64,000 nt of DNA from Marchantia polymorpha subsp. ruderalis (lineage: Eukaryota; Streptophyta; Marchantiopsida; Marchantiales; Marchantiaceae), in NCBI GenBank assembly GCA_037833965.1, contig AP031352.1, forward strand, positions 17,030,501-17,094,500. The letters are read 5' to 3'. The first letter of the stretch is position 1, and every line of letters begins with the position of its first letter. The position numbers were made by a program, and so were the translations under genes. Positions 1 to 10,700 of the stretch are shown here, piece by piece. Under the pieces are notes generated by a model. The model was given only the letters and a program-made list of their open reading frames with translations. It did no database searches and was not told the DNA's origin.

Positions 1-2686
1 AAGTATGAACGTACAATAACGGTATGGAATGTTCTGCAGTGGTTGTCATATAATTCTCACTCGTATGTGAACTATCTGCGTTGTTGTCGGGCAGTTCACG
101 AGGTCTAACCTGTATCGACCATGTGATATGAGATGAAGTAAAACAAGGATATACAAGGGCTTGGAACACCCGATTAAGTCGAATAGGTACGAAAATAAAA
201 ATATGATGCGATGATGCGCAAAACACTTGAAGGAGGGAGTGGGGAGAACCACAGACTGGCGGAAACGAAATTCAAGCTGGCAATAGATTTCGAAGATCAC
301 CGAAGAGAACCGTCCGCGAGGCGTTTCTGTTGTGACCACCAGCGACACGCGGAGCCACGGCCACCGACACTGGCCAAGTTGAAGCACCGTCTCTCTCGTA
401 CATGCGTACAGCAGCAGCGGTTGCCCATTTTGTGAACGCCCAGTCCCACTTGTTCATCCCAAGGCCCACTCGGGCCACGTCGCCGTCGTGGTGACGTGGC
501 GACAGATTCAGGACGGCCGTGCCCCGCAGTTCCGTTCGAGTCTCTCGTATTTCAGTAGCCGCTCACTCTCGACCTCTTCGCACCTCTTCGTGACCATGCT
601 GATCGACGGACTCTGCTTCGTCACCGTTGACCGCGGCGAGGTAGATCACATCGACGAGAATCGAGACTCGAGGTTTGCAGTTTGATGCGACCGACGGTCG
701 GTTGGGGCTTAGACTCGTAGGCTCCGTCTGGTGAATCGAAGCCCTCGTGAGAGCACGAGACCCGAATCTCGAATGGGCCACGCACGTCCCGGCGGAGAAT
801 GAACGCTCGACGGAGCCTCGTTTGAAACATGTCTCGTTGAGGGACTGGATGAGAGCTCCATTCATTCTTGCGGCCTGGGGGACCGGCAACTCTCTGTACC
901 CGGTCGCCCCAGTCCAGCGTCCTCGTCGACAGTCCACAGGCAGTTGCACAGCAAGCGCGTGCGGCTGCTGGGCGCTGTTCAGCATCCCACACGCCGACAG
1001 GAGCCGCCAGGAGTTGGGCACACGCTCGTCCGATGTGGCATCCCCACTGGCTTAGAAACTGAGGGCCCGTCAGCTAGGATCCTCATGCTTTCAATCACGC
1101 TCCATCCGACATGGCAGTTGGCTGTCTTCGTCGAAAGCACAGGCCCTGCTGTACGTCAGCCTGTGCTGTCATGGTCAAAAGGTTCTTGTACGGGTCCGGT
1201 CATGTGACTTTCGTTGTACGCGTCTGAAATCTGCTACAAGAGCGATGAGAGAAGCTAATGTATTGTACTTTCGTTCCCTATCACGGATCGGGTGATGTTT
1301 ATTTCTTCACATTTTCGGGTCATTTGTGCAGATATTTTTTTTCCCGTGACGTGTGACTTGCGAGGCTTACTTAATCTACTCCACATGAAACCTTTATACG
1401 ATCCCACGGGGAAGATAATTTCAGAAATCCCTTTATAGACCTATATACATAGTTGGGATATAATATACTTGACATTGTGATGCTATTTGGCCTACCCTTG
1501 GTTTCATTCAGGTCATAGGGAATGAGTTATTGCCATCCTATTGGCCATATTCACTATTTCTTTCTCTCATTGCACGCTTAGAAACGCTGATCTACATTCG
1601 TTCCATAGCAGGCGGCGGGTATCTTCACTCAAGGATCACCTGGGGAAATTCCTACTCGCTGACTAGAAATAATAGTCTTGATTCAAATATAACATAGGAT
1701 ATAAGCACAGAGTTTTAATATTAAAATATTTTATTGCGGATGAGGATGTTCTTAACCGCTGTTTGTTTGAGGAGACTACGACGGACAGGACAAAAATGAG
1801 AAAGAAGTGTACCTATTTGAGTAGCGCCATTCTCGTCGGCGCTTTGAGAAGATTGGAAATGCTATGCTAGAAATGCAGATATACTATATTAAAATGGAAT
1901 GCAGCTCCAGATACCCTCTCGATAGGAGAGGGAGCGGACACCCGCTGAAAAGCGCGAAACAACGACCAGGTCTGCCGACAAATTATTGGACGCCATTACC
2001 GCCCGCGGGAATGCAGGCGGGGACACTGGACAGGTAGAGAGAGCGGCGGCGGGCTTCGGTCCTGAGTCCTTCGCAGCGAGAACCGAGACCGCCGGTTGCC
2101 GGTGGACCATAAGTCGAGGGAGCGTGGAAGCTCGAGATCGAGTGCTTCGGCCGCGTGCAAGTCTGGGCCTCATCTTGCCTTCTTTGCCCGCAGCCTCAGC
2201 CAGCGAGCGCTCGCTTGCGCCTTCCGCATTCTCTCTCTTCGTTGCGTGCGCCCTCGCTGCAGCGAAGAGCAAGAAGCCGAATAAGGGCCGATCGACGCTC
2301 GCTGATCCCCTGCCTTCTTATTCCCGTTTTTCCCGAGCGATCAGCGTGCTAGAAGAGCGAGGATCGCTCAGCGGTTGCTGCGGATATTTTCGGTTGGATT
2401 TTCGTTGGGTATGGGATTGTTCTCGGGGTCATAGTCCAAGTCGCGAGGCGCGGAGATGGTGTAGCGGGCTTGGAGCTGTGGAGCTGTTTGGTTCTGTTTT
2501 TTGTGACAAGAAATCGGGATTTTCATGAAAGGATTTGTGGCGTTTTTTGAATCTAGAAGCCTTCGGGAGGCTCGATAGCGGATGGTTGCCGGTCCTGAAA
2601 GCTCTGTGCTGCCGGTATCTAGAATTTCTTGGTGAAAGACGATTCGGGGATAGTTGATTGTTCTCGGAAGAGAAGCAGGAAGCGAT
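1..2686. other. Upstream region without a recognised gene
   Basis: No open frame here has recognisable protein motifs. The part from about 1880 to 2640 is clearly richer in GC and CpG than its surroundings and lies directly upstream of the plus-strand gene starting at 2687. It probably holds that gene's promoter and 5' leader, which is inference. The open frames at 1986-2528 and 2096-2284 are low-complexity Ser/Arg/Ala-rich readings typical of GC-rich leaders. Confidence 0.4.
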
Positions 2687-4265
2687 ATGGCCGCTGCGAT
2701 GAGTGTACAGAGTCCTCACGTGTTGTATGGAAGCCTTTTATCGAGGGATTGCTACGAGAGTCCTTCTTGCTCCGGGACAAGGTAGGATGGAAGTCCAACC
2801 CACCCATCTGTTGCAAGTCTTGCATCACCTTATTTGTACCTGAAGAATTCCATTTGTCCCGTGATTGTTTCGAGGTGTCCCTTGGAAAGCCGATAGAGTT
2901 GGATAAGCTTCAGTGGTTCATCCGTCCAAAGCCGAAGTCTGATGGCCTCCTTCTGCGTTTGCTGTCCCTTCGTTTACGGCTTTCAACTTCGAGAGCACTT
3001 AAAATGTGGAATTTTTGCTGCTGCCGAATGAGCTTGACTAGTTGTTCACACATCAATTTGAGTCGAGGAAGAAAGCAATTAGTGATGAAATACTTATGAG
3101 TTTTTTTGACTGATGTCTGCTTCGAAATGACGTGGGCAATCGGTCGGAATTTCGATGATCTTCGCATTTCTGTTTGTGTAGATTATAAGACTTATCACAT
3201 ATGTCTTCAATGGGTGTGCATGATCTTCGATGTACAATGTGCGGTACCGCCGTGTGATCTCCAATGGTTACTGATGTTGCACCTTCCGTTTTGCAGGAAT
3301 TCAGCTTCCTTCGGGAGTGTGGATGCTCACTCGTGGGGTTGTCGAATCAAAGGTGGGTGTTATTGTGTCCGTGCAGCGGATTTTTTTCGTCTTTTCCTGA
3401 GTGGTTGCTACTTTAGCGGACTACTAGCGATGGTCATCTAACCTGGACGTCCGCTCATAACAGGTCTTGCCAAGGAGGTCAAATGGCAACCTGCGCGCAG
3501 AGGCTTATTTCTCGAGGATAGGGACAGACAAATAAGAAGATCATGTCAAAGAAAAGTTCAAACTTCCGCCCTACAGGAGTCGCATAGTATCTTAAGCGCG
3601 CTGGTCAGTACGGATGGTGTGGCATTGGATCATTCCTGCAGTTCCCAAGACGAAAACAGCGGCGAAGAAGAGGAGATAGAGCTCAACTATACGACTGTGA
3701 GAGAGGTAGGAATGTACTTTCAGTAGTTCACTCTCTTCTTGGTGTTCGACTCCTCTCTGTTTACTGTGTATTTTCTGAATCTTGGAAACTAATTCCTCCC
3801 TTAATGATCATGCAGATTGTGGAAAATCTTCAAGATGCTCCATTTTTGCAGTATGTTTACAACACTAATCAAGGAGGAAAACCTGAAAGACATCGGTTGT
3901 CGAATGAGTTTTTTGACAAGCCAGAGTCATGGGGTTCCGTTCGGAACTGTGTACTGGAAGCAGCACCAGATGGCATAATTTTGGTGCAACGGCTGGACAG
4001 AAATAATCCTTCGGAGTGTTGTCTAATTGAGAAGTCTGGGGGAACTTGTGGATTCAAAGCTGCAAGGGGAGATCAGGATGCCGCGGATCAAGATTATTGG
4101 GGCGTACTTGTTCATGGGTGTAAAGTTCGGTGCAACGCATGTTACCTCTTGCGGACAACCAGGCAACCATCTTCAACGGGCTTCACGACGTATTTCATGC
4201 TGATTCGAGCTGAGTGCTTTGGTCCATCCATTCAAAACCAGTTCCAGAGAGCTTCACTGGTGTGA
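2687..4265 (+). CDS. Conserved plastid-type plant protein of unknown function, four exons
   Basis: The model joins 2687-2781, 3297-3352, 3464-3705 and 3816-4265 and gives 280 residues. All three introns begin with GT and end with AG, and the phases (2, 1, 0) match. The N-terminus (MAAAMSVQSPHVLYGSLLSR) is rich in Ser/Ala and poor in acidic residues, like a chloroplast transit peptide. An acidic run (EEEEIEL, residues 118-124) precedes the folded part. That part has RHRLSNEFF (156-164), WGSVRN (170-175), APDGIILVQRLD (181-192), DYWGVLVHG (224-232), NACYLLRTTR (238-247) and RAECFG (262-267). This pattern resembles an uncharacterised plant and algal plastid family that I recall as DUF7734; the family name is from memory and unchecked. 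No catalytic motif is visible. The start was chosen because ATGGCCGCTGCG opens the only exon whose phase fits exon 2. An extra 5' non-coding exon is possible. Confidence 0.75.
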
Positions 4266-5760
4266 ATAGTTTGTACATCGAGGTAGAATTAGATGCCACA
4301 TCTCACTGCAGCTTGGAAAAGAATTGTAGATACGAATTAGAGTTACCACTTTGCAGAGGAGAGACCTGTTCAATATCAAGTTACGCGACCATTTTATTCA
4401 AGAGATAGACGTCCAACCCCTGATACGGCTTGTCTCAAGCTGACACAATGCCTGAGATTGAAGTCAAGAGTTCCAATTTTTATATAGCGACCTCTCTGTA
4501 TAGAACTGGGCTGGAGTGTCCTCTTGTTCCTCGTGTGGTACAACTGTACCATGTTACATTCAAGATCTGATCACGATTGGTTCCATTCCCATTCAACAAT
4601 TCCATTATGTTCTTGGACCACTAAAACTGAAGGAAGGATTACGAAATTTTTTGGCACATGACTTTTGGATGACTATTGTTGATGAATACCGTACGCCAGA
4701 TCTAAGACTGTCTAAGAAGAAGGTAGACGCGAAAGGCTAAACTTAATGTGGACTGTCTTTTCGGGAACAGATTGTTTTTGTTCATAGTAACTTTCGCTCA
4801 CCAACAGATCTCTGAATGCTAGAAGTGTGAGCTGCGTCTTCAAGATCACACCATTACTGTGATGCGCGTCACTGGAAGTTGCGAAATGTGATGCGCGTCA
4901 CATTTCGCAACTTCCAGTGAATTTTACTAATCACGTTTTCAGATTTCTCTAGTCTCAATCCATTGAGAGCTGCGTTTCACCCGTTGATGTCCCCTGGATT
5001 CTTCTCAGAATCGTGAGGACGATGATAGTTTTCTACCATGCTCACCTCTGTTCACACAATTTGTCCCCGTTAAGTAGCAACATCTTACAGTTCTAATTGA
5101 GAAATTTGCGATACGACAGACTTAGGACAAGACAGACTGTCCAACAAGAATGGGCTGATCAAGGGTTTGATAAGATTGTATCACCTCACATTTTAACTGA
5201 GCTAGTATATCCCGATGTAATGCCCGTGCATCCAAGTCGACGAAGAAAGACCAGCCTCGAATTTGTGGGGAAGGATTTTGCGGGAAGATGAAGATGCACG
5301 CAAAATGTCATCTTCTGATTGGTCTAAATATCTCAGAAGAGAAGAATTAAACCTCGTCAAACAAACATCCATAGATCTCATCATATACGATGAAAGAAAG
5401 ACAATCCTTCTAATTTAAACCCACACTACCCACTCCTCTATTGAACACTAATTTCCTCAACATGAACTTACTTGGACTTTAACTCACACCGTCATCACTC
5501 ATAAACTGTATGGTATGGATGTACTAAACTTTATGTTGTATGTATGGATCGCATCACGAAATACATATTTACAACACTGTAGTAAGAATCCATCTTGAAA
5601 ACTTTCTTATAAGTTTGTCTATTTCTGTTAACATCTTCATGTTTGATTATCATCGATGATGAGAATAAAGTCCTTTCTGGAAGTAAATCATCCATAATGT
5701 ACCAAAGTCCAACGTTATATATTTGTTGCATTGTTGGAATAAAATGCATTATCTACTACA
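4266..5760. other. 3' flank of the first gene
   Basis: The start of this stretch is probably the 3' UTR of the gene ending at 4265. A 74-codon open frame at 4516-4740 on the plus strand is not recognisable and has no convincing splice partners. Apart from the hairpin at 4869-4920, nothing else can be supported. Confidence 0.35.
4869..4920. repeat. Perfect inverted repeat, 23-bp arms
   Basis: The left arm 4869-4891 is the exact reverse complement of the right arm 4898-4920, with a six-base loop, tgcgcg. The 14-mer gtgatgcgcgtcac occurs at 4859-4872 and again across the loop at 4888-4901. The hairpin is about 600 bp past the stop codon of the first gene. No terminal direct repeat or transposase is visible, so it could be a tiny foldback element, a structured RNA in a long 3' UTR, or a replication product. 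Confidence 0.85.
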
Positions 5761-7000
5761 AACTCTTTCTACTCACTATAATGTTGGGTAAAGATTATCC
5801 TAAACCTAAAATATTTTAATACACCCCAACTCCAATAAAAAAAGTGGTTATTTTCTTTGATATAAAAAACCGTCACATGATAATCTCAGTCAGTTTTTCT
5901 TGGTTTCATGTTAAAGTTTTTGCAATTGCAGACATTGATTCAAAAGTTTGCAAGTACAAGAAATACTTGCAATATATGATTTTCATCATTCTTTTAAAGT
6001 TAGAAAATGTATAATTCAATCTAAAAAATACAAAATTTTATTGATGCAACAATTCTTTGACATATAAAAGATCCATTCATCAGGAGATCAGATTTTCATA
6101 TCATAGTAAACATCAAATCCAAATTGAAATTATGTTAATTGTATATTTGATATGCTAAAAACTTCACATGTTTCAGGTCATAAAAGATCGATCTATCCGT
6201 CGTAATCATATCATGTTTATGACTATTTTTTAGTACATTGAAAGATTGCTATTCAATACAACGTGTGATCACTATATAATTGCCATGCAGATTTCTTCAT
6301 TGACCTAGACAAGAAGACACTTGCAGATAAAATTTGACAAAATACATTCTCAAGACTTATTATTGACACATAATATGTGTCAATAATTTAATGTGATAAG
6401 AAAAATTTGGTATCAATCAAAAGATTTCAAGTACATTTGGATTTTATGTAACTTAATAAAGTTTGTAAATTTCATAAATATTTAATCGATTTATCTACAA
6501 GTTAAAATTTGAAAGTCAATACTTCATGTTTGAGTATCATACATTTGCTGATATTTCCAAGTGTCAAGATGATCTATCAATGCTTGATCCAAATTGTGTA
6601 AAATTCTTGGAAACTATGTAACTTGATAAATTTTGAAATTTTTGAAATTTTTTTATTCAATTTTTCTTCAAGTTGAAATTTGATTGTCCTCACTTAAATG
6701 CTTGATTATAATAATTTTGCCAAGATGATCAATCTGTGCTTGATCTAAATAGTGCGAAATTCTTCCAAATTTTTGATAAAATGATGAATAAACGTATCTA
6801 GTAATACATAAAATCAAATAAAATCAAACCAATGCAAATCACTAGCACATATAGCCTAAGAATGCATAAGGTAGAGACTCACTTGACTTGCCACTAGCTC
6901 ATTCCACTTGGAAAACTGTTATACTATGATTAAAGGTTATCATTGGTATTGTATAGTATTGTTTTGCATAAAGTACATTCCACAACTCAGTTCTTTCGCA
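5760..7000. other. AT-rich island, no gene
   Basis: Base composition drops sharply to very AT-rich sequence without open frames of note. By analogy with the island at 16.2-21.9 kb, where retrotransposon remains can be read, this is probably old methylated repeat DNA that lost C through deamination. That is inference. It includes the 170-bp duplication at 6447-6786. Confidence 0.5.
6447..6786. repeat. Diverged 170-bp tandem duplication
   Basis: Two adjacent units start at 6447 and 6617. Both open with tgtaactt.ataaa. They then share, in order, an aagtt.aaatttga block, a tgatta/gagtatcat block, a caagatgatc block, the tgcttgatc.aaat block and a g.gaaattctt/gtaaaattctt block. The units are clearly related but differ at many places. 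The repeat is not the same family as the array at 17.6-19.2 kb. Confidence 0.65.
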
Positions 7001-7077
7001 TTTTTTTACTGCGGATGGTTCGTTGAGCGCAGAAGACATCTCAGTTGCCTGACATTGGCTCATGTCTAGCTCCTCCT

Positions 7078-7140
7078 ATTGGGGGACTACTTTGGATATC
7101 ACCCATAGACTATGGGTGATATCCAAAGTAATCCCCCAAT
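7078..7140. repeat. Near-perfect inverted repeat, 30-bp arms
   Basis: Left arm 7078-7107 and right arm 7111-7140 are reverse complements with one mismatch and a three-base spacer. The hairpin lies about 590 bp beyond the 3' end of the ArgJ coding sequence. The following bases (7141-7185) contain further partial copies of the ccatag/catagt words. Confidence 0.85.
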
Positions 7141-7185
7141 ATGACTGTTGGCCATAGTCCATAGTACCCCAATATGACTATGATT

Positions 7186-7220
7186 GGATGTCATGACTAT
7201 GGGCCATAGTCATGACATCC
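7186..7220. repeat. Perfect inverted repeat, 17-bp arms
   Basis: Left arm 7186-7202 (ggatgtcatgactatgg) pairs perfectly with 7204-7220 around a single G. It is the second hairpin within 150 bp and shares the actatggg word with the first, suggesting one origin for both. Confidence 0.85.
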
Positions 7221-7729
7221 GTGCAAGTGACTGGAGGTTTAAAATTCATAATGGTTAACTACAAGGAGAGCCTTGCTCTATGCAGTTGTTCTCGGCCTGA
7301 TTAAATCTAACTTTTGTTGACCTCTCCTTCGCATTCTTGTAGATGATCCGTTTTCCAGTGATGATCTCATCACCACAATCAAGTTTGAAAACGCAAATAC
7401 AATGTATTACATACTGGACCCAAAATATCCTCTGTCCTGAGTGATTCAAAGGTTCTGAAAATTAGATTTTTCTGCATTATGTTGGATTGGTACAATGATA
7501 CACTTCACCTACCCAGCTACGTTTAGACTCAAGTGTCTTCCGTAAAACCAGACACGTCTGTAAATAATTTACCGGCTGGAGCGGACTCTAGCTACTCAAA
7601 ACTTCGGTATATTCTGGTTCCGAAGATGTTGAACCACTCGACAGACTTTTGGTCGACATGTCACAGTACATGGTTCCCTTCAGGCTTCAAAATTGTCTTC
7701 ACAATTCTTCGCGTGTGAAGTGTCTCTAC

Positions 7730-10700
7730 TCAGGTGGTGTACTCAGCATTAATTTTGACATAGTCATAACTCAAATCACATCCCCATGCGAAGCTTTCAC
7801 CGGGACCGCTACCTGTAAGAGACATTTCCAGCTGGTTACGATCCATTAAAACTTCCAGCCGCGTCTCCTTCAAGAGTGTTAATTCATCTCCCTGGCTAGT
7901 CCAGTCAAGAAACTCGATGACAAGTACCATGGAACTCAATAAAGCGCATCTGGCGCGTCACATTGATTACTTGATCATCTCGAGACAGTAGTCATTCTGA
8001 ATATTGAGTAGGCTGAGTAAAGATGCGAAGACTTACCGACGGAGATATTTATTTGTACGGTTCCGTGGATATCTCCAGCATGTTTCATGTAGGCACTTGC
8101 AGCAGCCCTGCATCCCGAAAACCCATCTGATCAATTCATACAGTATTTGCAATTGTATCCCGTCTACAATGTTAAATGAAGTCTACGATCCGCTCTCTCC
8201 GAAGCTCTGAGAACGAAGTCTCAGAGCTTCCGAAACTTCCATTTACTTCAAGAAGCCCAAAGGAGCTAATGGCGTTGCAAACGAGGGTGCCTGCGAGCGG
8301 ATATAGGTTACATTACCGGTCAAAGGGCATCGGTTGTCCAGCTTCCATGAGCAGGGCATCGCCGAGGTGGATTCGAAGGTCTTGAGGATCAAAGTTGACT
8401 CCAGAGTAGCCAGCAGCACACGCTATCCGGCCCCAGTTTGGATCTCTCCCGTACACTGCAGCCTGAAATCCAAATAAACGCAAATTAGTAACCATCCAAC
8501 GTAAACAAAACCTGCACAGCCAAACACAAGAAGCTGCCCTCTGTCGTCTCCTCTTCAGAAATGTTTCCCGTTGATTCAAAGCAGTTTCTTCAGGAGCTTG
8601 ATGCTAAATCCTGGTCACTCACTTTCATGTTACAAAAAGACACTCCTCGAAGTTGATAGCTTTAGATAGCTTGCATGCAGCAAGCTATCTGAAGACTATG
8701 GAAAGTTTCGAGCTGAACTTTACAGACATACTGGACAGCAAGTATCTAGACGTGCTCTCGAAATCAAACACAAAAAGTTAATTGCAGTTACTTTAGTTAG
8801 AGAAGACGCAGCTACTGATTTTGCAACAGCTGCTGCAGCGGCTTCAGTATCTGCACCTGTCACCTTAACCTGACATTACACACGTCCAAAATGTAATAGC
8901 TGGAGTACGCACGAAAACATGCAGAACGCTTGAAGTACACGCATCTCACCATTGAAGACATTGTACGAACGTATTTGGAAGAGAATTCGAAAGCATGTAT
9001 ACTCCATGAGTATGCACGTTGTACTTCTAGACTTCCGCAATTCAAGAATGAATCTAAGTTTTAGAGAAATAAATTTATTACTTCAAGTGCGGAAACCTAA
9101 ACAAGAGGAAGCCGTGTAAAGAATCGCTAGCTCTCAACAAGGCTAAAAATTCCACTTACCTCAATCAGACAAGTGGCACCTTCTCCATCCCACGCTATAG
9201 ACTTGGCCAGTCCTTGAAGAACCTACACAACAAGTCACACGATCAAAACGACAGGTTGAAGACCAACAGTGTGTCAACTATCGAAGATAATTGGACAACG
9301 AATAAATAGGCAGACGGCTGGAACAGCAATTTGTTTGACATGAGGACGAATCGAAAGCAACATGAACAAGGCACAACGAAGAAAGTTACAAGTGGATCCA
9401 TTCAAGTAAGATAGCAGAACTAACCGCGTCAAGGGCACTTTGAAGCTGTTGAGCCTCATTTGAGTCAAGAGAGTCAATTAGCGGGCCACCAGCTCTGCCA
9501 CTAGCTAAGCCGAGAAGAGTATCGTTGGTACTAGTATCACCATCAACCTGACAACACGCTCCATTCTCAGCCAAATTGATTTTGACCAAAAGTTTGATGA
9601 CTTACACGGAGTCATACGAAGATAACTGGATCATCTCCGTTACCCTCTCAAGGATATCACTTCAGTTCTCAGCAAAGAATATCATTTACTTCGATATCAC
9701 ACCCATTCCAAGCCTAAAGACATGCATCGACTTACAGTGATTTGATTAAAACTGCGATTCACAGCAGTCAGCACCATGGATCGCCAGACGTCAACTGCGA
9801 CATTAGCATCTGTTGTAACAACCTGCTCATAAAACATCCTCTCCAGCTTAGCAGTTCCAATCGAAAACACAGCAGGAATATGACAAAGTATATATTGATG
9901 GGCAAAAAACCTAACAACAACACTTCAAATACTGACCCCCTAACATCCGTAACTGAACGTGGAAAGTACTCTACTTACTCCGAGCATGGTCGCCATATTA
10001 GGATGTATCATGCCTGAACCCTTCGCAATCCCTCCGAGCTTCACAGATGTTCCTCCAATCTACCAGAAAGCCATAGTTATACGTGTGAACTACATAACCC
10101 ATGGTTTTACAGCTAATACCAGCTTTAGTAAATGGCATTCATGGAAACAACTGATAACAGAGGATTTAGAGAGAGGATAATAGACCAGAGACGGCCATAG
10201 AGCACATAGGCGACTTTTGCGTTGTTTTCCTAGTTAAGCCGTGACCGTACCATCGTCTCAATGGCAACGCTTTTGCTGACAAGATCAGTTGTTGTTATTG
10301 CTACTGCAGCTGCATCGGCCCTGCACATCCAAAAAAGTTTGAAGCATCAGCCTTCTCAACCAGTTCATTATTCTTTCATGATGGGCAAAGAGATAACCAC
10401 GGGGCTGGTTTTTATAATATTGCGTATCTCGACTACTTAGTTATCATAAAGCGAAAAAATAGAAACTACACGAGAATGGAAGAAGCTTAAATGATTCGTG
10501 TAAGCGTAACAGACGAAGCTGGATGCTTCACCCTAACCTATACATTTGCTACCAAACCGAGAGACTAATCAAGCCTTGTAATAAGATACAGCCACGACAG
10601 CAACCCTAATCTGTGTTCCCTTCATGTTTATACAGTAAATGAAGCTATGAAGCTGCACTTACGCTTCCGCGCTAGTTGATAATGACGAAACAAGTTTGGG

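Noticed and set aside
4516..4740. 74-codon frame with a plausible-looking peptide
   Set aside because: No known motif, no splice partner, and it lies in the probable 3' flank of the first gene.
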